Of a DNA stretch of 64,000 nt, positions 37,503-46,161 are shown piece after piece. The stretch comes from Cunninghamella blakesleeana. Taxonomy: Eukaryota; Mucoromycota; Mucoromycetes; Mucorales; Cunninghamellaceae. The stretch covers positions 3,224,001-3,288,000 of the forward strand of contig JAFCIZ010000006.1 in NCBI GenBank assembly GCA_017871115.1, in the 5' to 3' direction. Made by a program: the position numbers and the translations under genes. The notes beneath the pieces were generated by a model, which worked only from the letters and a program-made list of their open reading frames with translations, made no database searches and was not told the origin of the DNA. Each line of letters starts with the position of its first letter. Position 1 is the first letter of the stretch.

Positions 37503-37999
37503 CCCTCACCACCAGGAGAAGATGGACCTCCATCGTTATTATTGTCATTAGCGACACCGACAAAAGTCATAGGAACTTCCACATCATTTTCTTCTTGTTC
37601 CATGAGAATAGTATCCTTTCCCCAAGGATCTTCTTTACGTAATTTTTTATAAAAAACTTGGTTAAAACGAGGTTTAGCCAAAGGACTTAACAACTCATTG
37701 AGTAATTCCATACGTTCACGTCGATAATTAATTAATTCACCAAGATTGGTTGGTTTTCCCAAGGATGTATGAAGAAGCTTGACCACGTTAGGTAAAATAT
37801 GCTTGGCATAATTTTCTTGCATACTCTTTTGTATTTCAATTACACGATGGTGATCATCTACATACATATGGTAGGAATACTTGATAAAGAGTTTCAAAAG
37901 TTCAATTTCCGAGAGATTTTCTGTAAAGGCTGCAAGAACTTCTTCATAGATGGGATCTTGATCCACAGAAGGTCTGTTAAAATTAAAAGGTAGATTCAT
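37469..37999 (-). CDS. ORF4 of element 1, unknown accessory protein
   Basis: 176 aa, located after integrase and ending inside the 3' LTR; the last 11 or so residues (VAQDNDPTGV region) are LTR-encoded. I do not recognise the family. It is predicted to be mostly helical and soluble, with no signal peptide or membrane span, so it is not an envelope-like protein despite its position. It shares a pattern with the ORF4 proteins at 46107 and 54683: LHTSLGKP...LINYRRERMELLNELL... and a later DPW. The C-terminal GGPSSPGGEG is encoded over the G-rich polypurine tract. Start ATG at 37999, 306 nt after the integrase stop. Confidence 0.6.
   Translation of the reverse strand: MNLPFNFNRPSVDQDPIYEEVLAAFTENLSEIELLKLFIKYSYHMYVDDHHRVIEIQKSMQENYAKHILPNVVKLLHTSLGKPTNLGELINYRRERMELLNELLSPLAKPRFNQVFYKKLRKEDPWGKDTILMEQEENDVEVPMTFVGVANDNNNDGGPSSPGGEGVAQDNDPTGV
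37503..37513 (-). other. Polypurine tract of element 1
   Basis: On the minus strand GGTGGTGAGGG lies immediately before the 3' LTR start TGTCGCGC, as expected of a plus-strand primer. It is also ORF4 coding sequence (Gly-Gly-Glu-Gly). Confidence 0.65.
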
Positions 38000-38305
38000 T
38001 CTTGTATAATGCTTGAATTGTATAAAAATAAGTGAGATATGTTTATATTGTAAATATTTTTTTTTTTTTTGAAATAAAATTTTATTTTTTTTTGATATTT
38101 ATATAAATTTTTTTTTTGTAATTATCATATATATCTATCTAAATATTTCTTTATCTTTATAATTATTTTTATTTATTTATTTATTATTATTATTGCTGTT
38201 ATTTTTTTTTTTTGATTGTATTTGTTTTTTTTTTTTTTTTTAAAAAAAATTTTCTTTTATCTTATTTTATTTTATTTTATTTATATGTAAATTTTTTTTT
38301 TTTTT

Positions 38306-39625
38306 TTATAGATCAATTCCATAAGTTTTAGATACATGTGTATTCCAATATACATCTGGCATTTGTAATAATTTGAGTCGGTTTCCATGTACACGCTTTA
38401 TTCTTATGTTATTAGAGTCTAGAGATTTAATCAAATAGGTACCTTTTCCTAAAGATTGATGTATAGTATACCTTCCTTGCCACATATCCGATATTTTACC
38501 TGACCATGAGTTTGATTGTATTCCTGTATATAAGGTTACTATTTCACCAATTCTAAAAGCTGGTTTCCATTCGCGGTCTCGTTTATTTACTTTCTTATCT
38601 ATTGCCTTTTTCTGGTTTTCTTGCGACCTTTTGATTTTTTCTGCTGATTGTTGTCTTATTAGATTTAGTGCAGTAATTTCCTTTTTTGTTCTGAGCATTA
38701 TCTGATTTTCAAAGTTATAAGAGTTAAAATCTACTATTGTGTCTATATGATCAAAAGGAGTCTTTGGAATGTAACCATATGTTAAATAAAATGGAGATTG
38801 TTTTGTTGAATTTTGTTTTATTGTGCGATAGGAAAATAATACAGATGGTAAATATTGATCCCATAATCCCTTTTCTGTTGTTGCAATCTTTTTGATAATT
38901 GATCCAAGTGTTGAATTAAATCTTTCTATTAATCCATTAGCTTGAGAATTTCCAACAGTAATAGTATTATGATGAATATTATATTGTCTACAAACTTTAT
39001 TGATTAAGTCACTAATAAAAGGAGTACCATTATCCGATATAATAAGATGAGGCGTACCATGCCTACATATAATTTCTTCATATATAAATAAAGCAATTTC
39101 CGAAGTTGATTGATACTTAAGTGCTCGTGCCTCCACCCATTTAGTAAGATAGTCAATAGCGGCTATAACGTAACGATATCCACTTTTAGACGTTGGAACA
39201 TGCTTGACATCAATTCCCCATTGTTCGAAAGGTTTTGATTTCACAGGAACAGGATATAAAAATTCGTTTAATTTCTTAGGTCCAGTAGTTTGACATCTTT
39301 TACATTTTTTAACATATTCTTGTATATCTTTAGCCATAGCATTCCAATAATATCTAGTTGATACCTTATATAAAGTATTATGATAACCGAGGTGACCTCC
39401 TAAAGGATGTTGGTGACACATAAATAAAACTTCCATAGCTTGTGTTTTATTTAGGACTTTTCTTAATGTTTGATGTTCTATATTATATTTATATAATTGA
39501 TTTGATCGTACCACAAAGTTATGTGAATTTCGTTGTATATATCTTTTTTCTTTTGGTGTAATGTTGTTTGGTAGTTTTAAAGTGACTAAATATTGCTTCA
39601 TATTATCTATTAATTGTTGATCCAT
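38306..39625 (-). CDS. Stand-alone integrase ORF of element 1
   Basis: 439 aa with its own ATG (MDQQLIDNMKQYL). Residues 1-80 correspond to the linker normally joining RNase H to integrase. The zinc-binding HHCC domain follows: HQHPLGGHLG...C-K-R-C (about 90-135). The DDE core has D in WGIDVKH, D in SDNGTPF and E in GLIERFN, separated as in retroviral-type integrases. The C-terminal module (SWSGKISDMWQGRYTIHQSL, then GKGTYLIK) resembles the GPY/F domain; there is no chromodomain. It is separated from the RNase H stop by 639 nt with no continuing frame, so integrase is not part of the Gag-Pol polyprotein. Confidence 0.9.
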   Translation of the reverse strand: MDQQLIDNMKQYLVTLKLPNNITPKEKRYIQRNSHNFVVRSNQLYKYNIEHQTLRKVLNKTQAMEVLFMCHQHPLGGHLGYHNTLYKVSTRYYWNAMAKDIQEYVKKCKRCQTTGPKKLNEFLYPVPVKSKPFEQWGIDVKHVPTSKSGYRYVIAAIDYLTKWVEARALKYQSTSEIALFIYEEIICRHGTPHLIISDNGTPFISDLINKVCRQYNIHHNTITVGNSQANGLIERFNSTLGSIIKKIATTEKGLWDQYLPSVLFSYRTIKQNSTKQSPFYLTYGYIPKTPFDHIDTIVDFNSYNFENQIMLRTKKEITALNLIRQQSAEKIKRSQENQKKAIDKKVNKRDREWKPAFRIGEIVTLYTGIQSNSWSGKISDMWQGRYTIHQSLGKGTYLIKSLDSNNIRIKRVHGNRLKLLQMPDVYWNTHVSKTYGIDL

Positions 39626-39830
39626 ACTAAGTAATTAAATTTTTGATAGGTGTGTTGATGTTATTGTTTACTAATTTTTTTTTTTTGTGTTACTAGCTTA
39701 TTTTTTTTTTTTTTTTTTGATAACTGATATTATAATTTTTTTTTTTGTTGATTTTGTTGAATTAAGATAGGTAAAAAGTTGTTATTAAGTGATATATATG
39801 TTGATTGTATGGTGTGAGTATAGCTTTTTA

Positions 39831-39852
39831 CGTCTTCAATCGTCTTTGGACG
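39831..39852 (-). promoter_or_regulatory. Spacer hairpin, element 1 copy c
   Basis: Sense strand CGTC, 14-nt loop starting CAA and ending TGAA, then GACG, followed by an A-rich AAAAGCT tail. The stem extends to ACGTC/GACGT here. Confidence 0.6.
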
Positions 39853-40058
39853 TTTGTTGTATTAAATAATTTTATAAGTTGTGTGTTATTGTTTTTTTTT
39901 TTTTTGACTATATATATATTGTTGATTAAAAATAATTGTTGTATTATATAAAAAATGTTTGAATAATATTGTTGTATAAAATTTGTTGTAAAACTAATAA
40001 AAATAAATGTAAAATAATTGTTAATAATATAATGTTATGTTAATAGATTAGCTTTTAA

Positions 40059-40079
40059 CGTCTTCAATCGTCTTGGACG
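40059..40079 (-). promoter_or_regulatory. Spacer hairpin, element 1 copy b
   Basis: Sense strand CGTC, 13-nt loop (CAA...TGAA), GACG, then TTAAAAGCT. It is embedded in a 38-40 nt block identical to copy a. Confidence 0.6.
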
Positions 40080-40153
40080 CTTGTTGTATGAAATAAACTA
40101 TTGTGATAATAAAAATAAAAATCTTGATATTAATTTGTTGGATTAGCTTTTAA

Positions 40154-40174
40154 CGTCTTCAATCGTCTTGGACG
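40154..40174 (-). promoter_or_regulatory. Spacer hairpin, element 1 copy a
   Basis: Same 13-nt loop and CGTC/GACG stem as copy b, 95 nt nearer the RNase H stop, with the same ACAACAAG leader and AAAAGCTAATC tail. Confidence 0.6.
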
Positions 40175-40264
40175 CTTGTTGTATAAAATATATTTATTCA
40201 TTTATTATTTCTTTTTTTTTTTTTTTTATATTTTATATATATATATATGTATTTTTTTTTTTCT

Positions 40265-43200
40265 TTAATAACCAAGTCTTGAGAGAAAATCAGCCGATTG
40301 TTGTTTTTTACCACTTCTATATATAACTTCAAATTCATAATCTGCTAAATAAGTGATCCAACGAGCTACCATACCAGTAGGTTTTGGTGATTTAATAAGC
40401 CATTTGAGTGGAGAGTGATCTGATAATACTGTAAATTTTTTCCCAAGTAAATATGGTCTAAAAATTTGCAAACTCCATATAAGAGCCAAACATTCTAACT
40501 TAGTTGCACTATAATTTGCTTCACTTTCTTTTAAACCACGACTGGCATATATAACAGGATGTTCTAGACCTTCTTCATCCAATTGTGATAATATAGTTCC
40601 AAGTCCATCAGTAGAAGCATCACAAACGATAATAAATGGTTTGTTATAATCAGCCCTTTTCAATATAGGTGCTTCAGTTAATTTTTGTTTTAATAATTCA
40701 AAAGATTTTGTTGTTTCCGCAGTCCAAGGTATTTTCTTTTTTGTTTTAGTGACATTATGTAATGGTCTAGCAATAGCTGCAAAGTTTTGTATAAATCTTC
40801 TATAATAAGAAGCTAATCCAATAAATCCTCTTATTTGCTTGACTGTAGTTGGTATAGGATAATTCTTTACTTTTTCTATTTTTGTAGGATCAGTTTTTAT
40901 TCCATCTTTAGTGATTATATATACAAGGAACTTCAATTCATCTTTAAAGAATACACATTTTTCAATATTGAATAGTAATCCGCCAAGTCTTGCACATTTA
41001 AATAATTCTTCTAAATCCAATAGATGTTGATCCAAATTATTCGAGTGTACATTAAGATCATCAATATATGCTACTAAGCATCTATTGATCATAGTTTTAA
41101 AACATATATCTATTAAACGTTGAAAGGTAGCTGGACTATTTACTAAACCCATAGGTAACATTTCATATTGATAAGTTCCAAACTTGGTGACAAAACCAGT
41201 TAATTCTTTACTATTTTCTTTCATAGGTACTTGATGGAACCCTGATCTAAGATCCAAAGCAGAAAATATTCTTGATACACCAATTTCATCAATTAAGTCA
41301 TCTATTCTTGGTAAAGGATATGCATCTACTTTAGTTTGAGCATTAAGCTTTCTATAATCAACTACCATTCTATAATCACCATTCTTCTTTTTGACTAAAA
41401 TTATGGGAGCAGTATAAGGAGTGTTAGCTGGTTTGATTATTCCAAGTTCACATAAACGATCCAATTCTGATTTTAAATATTCTTGTTCCATAGGGCTCAT
41501 ACGATAAGGTCTATGTCGTATTGGCATTGCATCTTGTTTTAGTATTATTTCATGTTCAAGAAGAGTAGTATGTCCCATCTTGTCATTATTCCAATCGAAT
41601 ACATCTTGATATTGTTGTATTAATTTCCAAAATTTTATTTTGTATTCCATTGGTATATTTCCAAGTTGTAGTTTATTTTTAAAAGATTCATCCAAAGTGT
41701 CTTCTTTAATATCTGTTTCAATATTATTAAATTCTATATATGTTTTATATGGACTAAGCTGGTCTACTAAATTGTATCCTTCTATACCTTCATTATTCCC
41801 ATTTTCATCTAAATTAAAAAATTCACTAATGATTTGATTAGGTGGTAGATCCATATTATTATCAGACTTATTAATTAAATTTATTGTTGTGTGATCATAA
41901 TTATTTTTTATTTTTGATTCATTTAATATGTTGCTTGTAGTTGTATGTATATCTTTATTAGAATCGATTTGTATTTGACATATTGAATACGGTGGTACAG
42001 TTAATCCATCTTTTCCTGTTGTAATAGTTGTTGTATCATCATCTTGTTGTATTTTTAAATTATTTTCTATTGTTGTAATATTATAATAATCATCTTCATC
42101 TTCGTCAGAATGTTCATCATGTTCCCATTCTTCTTCATCTGTTTCAAGGTCTGTTATATCAGTATCACTTTCATCTAAAGTTTCTTTTTCATTAATTGCA
42201 ATCTTGTTGTCTTGTTGATAATTTCCATTAATAGATTTAATTGATATGAGTGGTCTATCAGTTGATTTTAGAAATATAATAGGTAGTTCAGCTATTTTAT
42301 GTTTGTATGTAACCTTTAGAGTACTTGTTTTAAAATTAAGGAGAGCTTGTACATGACTTAACCAATTATTACCAAGAACTATATGAGCAGGACATCTGGG
42401 TAATACTTCCATATTGACCGGTATATTTATATCAGGTGTTACTTGTATATTAACATCATGTACAATACCTAAGGTTGGTTGTTTTGTTCCATTTCCTAAT
42501 ACAAATATGTTAGTAGAAGGTGCATCTATTTCTAATCCTAATAGCTTCATCATTGCTTTTGACATACATGATTTAGCTGCTCCACTATCAATTAATACTT
42601 TGACTTTTTTATTTTCTATAATTAAATTAGTGTAAGCTGCAGTTGTTATTACATCTTCATTATCTAATGTATTTAAGTGTGATGATTCTGTTATTTGTTG
42701 ATCCAATTTATTTTTTACTGATCTTCTTTTAGGTTTACATGCTGTTAATAGTTGTTTTCTTAAATGATGTGATGATTTTATTAAATCTCCAACTTCTATG
42801 TTAGCTTTTTGTTTGAATACATCTTTAATAATATCATATTCTATATCAATAGTTGCAGGAGGTGATCTTTTTCTTTTGGGTTTATCATTATTTTCAGATA
42901 TTTTATTATGATTAGATGGAATAGTTGTTGTATCAAGTGAAACGATATCGATATCATCCATCATTTCTTCTTTTTCTAAATCTTTATCTGTAATTTCATC
43001 ATCCATTCTGATTCTTTTAGCTGATCTTGATTTTTCTGTAACCCTTTTTGTTTTTGCTGATGTTTCATGATGTTTAACAACAGGAGGTTTTTCTATTCTT
43101 GCAGCATATAAATCATGATTATTTATATGCGGTCCATAATTATATTCATCTTCTATTTCTTCATTATTTAATAAAACATTCATGTTTTGATGGTTATCCA

Positions 43201-43426
43201 TATTACTTGTATTTTGTTGATTTTTTTGTGTATTATTTATTTTTTGTTGAGTATCCATATGATGTTGATTATTTATATTTTGTTGGTTATTTATATTTTG
43301 TTGGTTATTTATATTTTGTTGGTTATTTATATTTTGTTGGTTATTTATATTTTGTTGTTTATTTTTATTAATGGATTTATTATCAGGGACTGCCAATTGA
43401 CCATTATTAACAATTGCCCTATCTAG
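40265..43426 (-). CDS. Pol ORF of element 1: protease, reverse transcriptase, RNase H
   Basis: Read in the -1 frame after gag, about 1053 aa beyond the slip site. The N-terminal 240 residues are low complexity with repeated Asn/Gln blocks. The aspartic protease has LIDSGAAKS (active site DSG) and the distal IVLGNNWL. RT begins near RHRPYRMSP and has YRMVVDYRKLN, SALDLRSGFHQ, FGTYQYEMLPMGL and the catalytic YIDDLNVHS. RNase H follows (VCDAS, ATKLECLALIW, SDHSPLKWL) and ends FLSRLGY-stop, the same end as elements 2 and 4. There is no initiating ATG near the start, consistent with translation only by frameshift. One oddity: FLVYII replaces the usual FLGYII, which might weaken RT. Confidence 0.92.
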   Translation of the reverse strand, partial: LDRAIVNNGQLAVPDNKSINKNKQQNINNQQNINNQQNINNQQNINNQQNINNQHHMDTQQKINNTQKNQQNTSNMDNHQNMNVLLNNEEIEDEYNYGPHINNHDLYAARIEKPPVVKHHETSAKTKRVTEKSRSAKRIRMDDEITDKDLEKEEMMDDIDIVSLDTTTIPSNHNKISENNDKPKRKRSPPATIDIEYDIIKDVFKQKANIEVGDLIKSSHHLRKQLLTACKPKRRSVKNKLDQQITESSHLNTLDNEDVITTAAYTNLIIENKKVKVLIDSGAAKSCMSKAMMKLLGLEIDAPSTNIFVLGNGTKQPTLGIVHDVNIQVTPDINIPVNMEVLPRCPAHIVLGNNWLSHVQALLNFKTSTLKVTYKHKIAELPIIFLKSTDRPLISIKSINGNYQQDNKIAINEKETLDESDTDITDLETDEEEWEHDEHSDEDEDDYYNITTIENNLKIQQDDDTTTITTGKDGLTVPPYSICQIQIDSNKDIHTTTSNILNESKIKNNYDHTTINLINKSDNNMDLPPNQIISEFFNLDENGNNEGIEGYNLVDQLSPYKTYIEFNNIETDIKEDTLDESFKNKLQLGNIPMEYKIKFWKLIQQYQDVFDWNNDKMGHTTLLEHEIILKQDAMPIRHRPYRMSPMEQEYLKSELDRLCELGIIKPANTPYTAPIILVKKKNGDYRMVVDYRKLNAQTKVDAYPLPRIDDLIDEIGVSRIFSALDLRSGFHQVPMKENSKELTGFVTKFGTYQYEMLPMGLVNSPATFQRLIDICFKTMINRCLVAYIDDLNVHSNNLDQHLLDLEELFKCARLGGLLFNIEKCVFFKDELKFLVYIITKDGIKTDPTKIEKVKNYPIPTTVKQIRGFIGLASYYRRFIQNFAAIARPLHNVTKTKKKIPWTAETTKSFELLKQKLTEAPILKRADYNKPFIIVCDASTDGLGTILSQLDEEGLEHPVIYASRGLKESEANYSATKLECLALIWSLQIFRPYLLGKKFTVLSDHSPLKWLIKSPKPTGMVARWITYLADYEFEVIYRSGKKQQSADFLSRLGY

Positions 43427-43432
43427 TTTTTT
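43385..43432 (-). promoter_or_regulatory. Programmed -1 frameshift signal, element 1
   Basis: Sense strand: gag codons TCA AAA AAC TAG contain the slippery heptamer A AAA AAC (43426-43432). After a 5-nt spacer (TAGAT) comes AGGGCAATTG, an 11-nt loop, CAATTG, a 5-nt bulge and CCCT (43385-43420), giving a 10-bp bulged stem. Pol is open in exactly the -1 frame. Confidence 0.85.
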
Positions 43433-44580
43433 GATTGTTGGTTATCATATTGTTGATTATATTGTTGATGAGATTGCTGTTGTTGATATTGTTGAATTGG
43501 AACTTGTTGAGAATTAGATAAGTTCTGAGCTGAATTGTAATAATCATTATATTGTTGAGGTTGAGGTGGTTGTTTATCATTATAATAATTATTATTATGA
43601 TAATCTTGATTTTTCTGTTGTTGACGATAGAATCTTTTATTGTTGTATTGATTGTTATGTCTATTATAATTATTATTATTTGAATTATTAATTGGACCAT
43701 TAGATTTAGCTAATTCAGAACGTACAAGTTTGATTATATCATCACTAGACATATTATCATTATTTTTAGTTTGTTTTTTAGTATGCTGAATCTGTTCAAT
43801 TTTGTCATTCACATTCTTTTCCATAGTCTCAACATTAAGAACCAATCGTTCTAAGAGTTTTACTATTGGGTCAGAGTTTGAAGATAAATTTGTAACTGAT
43901 TCGTTTTTACTAAACTCCATAACATTAAATGAATTAATATTATTATGTGGATTATCAATTGTATTTCTATCCATAGCGTAACCAGAGTACAATAATTGTT
44001 CATGTTCAGTTGTACGGTTGTTTATCATTCCATAATTCATTGATTTGTTAGCTGACCACCAAGCTTCAGCATTTTTTAACCATTGTTCAGCAGTTATAGA
44101 AGCAAGAGCAATGCAATGTTTACTAATATTAGGATTCAATCCATATCTGAATCGCATAAGAATAATATCATCATCTTCTTTCTTAGCTAATCTAGCAACT
44201 TCTTGTAATCTTGAGTAAAAGTCCCTTGGATGTTCCTCGGTACCTTGTTTCATTTCGTTTAGCATTAATTTATAAGATTCTAAAAGTTCAGCAGTAACGA
44301 ATTTTGTTTCAAAAGCCGACATAACAATATCAAAAGTTAAAGAATCCTTGTATTGATCCTTAAGACAGTCCAAATAAGTTTTTGCAGACTTGTGTACTTG
44401 AGTTCTTAATATGGCTAGTTTTCTTGAGTCACTTGTAGTATTTGTGAGTTCTAAATAAGTTTCCAGCATTTGTCTGAAGTGGCGAAAGTCTTCACGCTCA
44501 CCTCCAGTAAAAGGAATGAGTTTAGGAATGAGCTTGAGCAAAGGTTGTTCTTGAGCCAACGCGGTATAATCGTAAGACAT
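43423..44580 (-). CDS. Gag of element 1
   Basis: 385-aa structural protein. The N-terminal half is a retrotransposon Gag capsid-type domain: IPFTGGEREDFRHFRQMLET, later EHPRDFYSRLQEVARLA and ILMRFRYGL, a pattern of the Retrotrans_gag family. The C-terminal 130 residues are Asn/Gln/Tyr-rich low complexity. No CCHC zinc knuckle is present, so RNA binding must rely on something else, perhaps the few Arg/Lys in the Asn-rich tail. It ends QQSKN-stop at the frameshift site. The leader between PBS and ATG is about 123 nt. Confidence 0.9.
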   Translation of the reverse strand: MSYDYTALAQEQPLLKLIPKLIPFTGGEREDFRHFRQMLETYLELTNTTSDSRKLAILRTQVHKSAKTYLDCLKDQYKDSLTFDIVMSAFETKFVTAELLESYKLMLNEMKQGTEEHPRDFYSRLQEVARLAKKEDDDIILMRFRYGLNPNISKHCIALASITAEQWLKNAEAWWSANKSMNYGMINNRTTEHEQLLYSGYAMDRNTIDNPHNNINSFNVMEFSKNESVTNLSSNSDPIVKLLERLVLNVETMEKNVNDKIEQIQHTKKQTKNNDNMSSDDIIKLVRSELAKSNGPINNSNNNNYNRHNNQYNNKRFYRQQQKNQDYHNNNYYNDKQPPQPQQYNDYYNSAQNLSNSQQVPIQQYQQQQSHQQYNQQYDNQQSKN

Positions 44581-44703
44581 TTTATGGTTGATAATCTTCA
44601 GTTTTAAAATGAATAAACTTCAAAGAGTGTACTTGCAGAATGTAATAGTTTTGAAATTTTCCTTAGTAGTTTTTAAAGTTTACCCTGTAGTTTTTTGAAG
44701 TTT

Positions 44704-44721
44704 CCCCGCCAGTGAGCACCA
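44704..44721 (-). other. Primer binding site, element 1
   Basis: Sense strand TGGTGCTCACTGGCGGGG, 4 nt after the 5' LTR end, beginning TGG as expected for pairing with a tRNA CCA end. The tRNA is not identified. It is conserved in elements 2 and 4. Confidence 0.7.
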
Positions 44722-44725
44722 AATA

Positions 44726-45475
44726 TGTTGTGTGTGTTTTTGGTAAGAGTTATTTTTGTTAAAATAAAATAAGAGAGTTTGTATTTATATTAATTATAAA
44801 TAAGATAATTCCAGTGAGCACCAGTTCTTGTTTTGTAAGTAGAACGACTTAATATAACGTAAAAGTAAAAAAAAATAAAAGGATAAAAAAAATAAAAATA
44901 TTTAAAAAAAATTCAAAAGTATATGCAAATGAATTTAAAAGTCAGAGAATAGATTATTATATAAAAAGAGTAATAATCAAATAAAGTAATAATAAAATTA
45001 AAAAATAAAATATAAAAGTTTATATATGTTGTATATAAATAAAAATAGAGATTTCACTTAAGAAATAAAAATATATCTGTTATAGTAATAAATATGATTT
45101 CAATTAAGAAATTAGTATAAAGTTAAAATAAAATAAAAATAAAAATTGGTTTGGACAAATAAAATATTTATTATATAAAATATTATCTTAAAAATTTGAC
45201 ATTTATATTTGACAAAGAAAAAAAAAAAACAAAAGAGAAAGAGAAATATTCTTTCCTATTTATATTAAAACAAAATTTATTTTTGAGAGAGAGAGAAAGA
45301 AGTCATACGGTCAAGGATGTGCGGTTGTGGATGTACATCTGTGGATGTGCGTCTGTGGATGTGCGTCTGTGGATGTGCGTCTGTGGATGTGCGGTTGTGG
45401 ATGTGAGCTTGACCAATTAAAACAAAAGTTAAAAAATTTTTTTAAACACCGGTAGGATCATTATCCTGCGCGACA
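44726..45475 (-). repeat. Element 1 right (5') LTR
   Basis: 750 bp, visually identical to 36753-37502. The PBS-like block is at 44811-44824 and the minisatellite at about 45313-45405. Confidence 0.92.
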
Positions 45476-45479
45476 CCTT

Positions 45480-46161
45480 TTATAGTTTTGGAAAGTAGAT
45501 AGTTTTGTAGTTTAGTTTAGTCGTCAGTGAGCACCAGTATCTTGTTTTATAAGTAGATACAACTTAGTTTAGATTGATAGTTTAAAATAAAAATAAAATA
45601 ATAAAATAAAATAAAATAAATTATATAATTGGATAAAGATCAACAATTATATAGACAAAATAATAAAATTAAAATAAAATAAATATAATATCGGATAAAG
45701 ATCAACGATTATTATAATAATATAATATAAAATAATATTGGATAGTAATCAACAATATTAATATAAAGTAAATATAATCTTTAGCTAAAAAGATGAGTTA
45801 AGAGAATTTAATATATATAAATCTTTATTTCAAATTAACTGAATATTAACTTCGTATTAACTGATTTTTCCAAATAAAATAAAATTTCGCTCCTTTATAT
45901 ATAAAAATGATCTGAATTCAAACCCAGATTGGTAGGTAAGTTATAAAGACCATTATAACAAGGAGGAGTATAAATTGATAAAGTTATAAAAGATAAAATA
46001 AATAAATATATATAAAATTATGAAATACTATTGGATAAAATATAAAGTTAATATATATATATATGCATATATTTATATATGCAAAAACACTTGTTTAAAA
46101 ATATATTTAAAAATTATTTTTAGGATTATTTAGGTATGATAAGTTCAACCATACCATAACA
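45480..46161 (-). repeat. Element 2 left (3') LTR, main part
   Basis: Continuation of the LTR interrupted by element 1. It ends ACCATACCATAACA, matching the end of 52918-53641. It contains CAGTGAGCACCAG at 45525-45537. Confidence 0.9.

Larger units (their letters stand above)
39626..40264 (-). other. RNase H-integrase spacer of element 1
   Basis: 639 nt without an ORF. On the sense strand it is A-rich, with several runs of 10 or more A, repeated ACAACA triplet-like motifs, and three copies of a hairpin listed separately. It acts as the 5' leader of the integrase ORF, whatever the expression mechanism. Confidence 0.7.
36753..45475 (-). mobile_element. Ty3/gypsy-type LTR retrotransposon, element 1 (8.7 kb, complete)
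   Basis: The LTRs are 750 bp each at 36753-37502 and 44726-45475 and look identical by eye. The target duplication is CCTT (36749-36752 and 45476-45479), confirmed by the empty site in the other LTR of element 2 at about 52954-52965 (AATTTCCTTTTATAG). Genes on the minus strand: gag, PR-RT-RNase H, integrase, ORF4, all open. All ORFs are intact apart from a Gly-to-Val change in the RT region. Confidence 0.93.

Noticed and set aside
40255..40275. Splicing of RNase H directly to integrase
   Set aside because: No GT donor is conserved at the RNase H end of the three elements and the FLSRLGY-stop is conserved, so separate translation is simpler.
43099..43426. Plus-strand Tyr/Leu-rich ORFs opposite the pol N-terminus
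   Set aside because: Antisense shadow of the Asn/Gln repeat coding region of element 1 pol.
36838..44721. Self-priming (Tf1-like) using the LTR copy of the PBS sequence
   Set aside because: The LTR copy and the PBS are in the same orientation, not complementary, so they cannot pair with each other.
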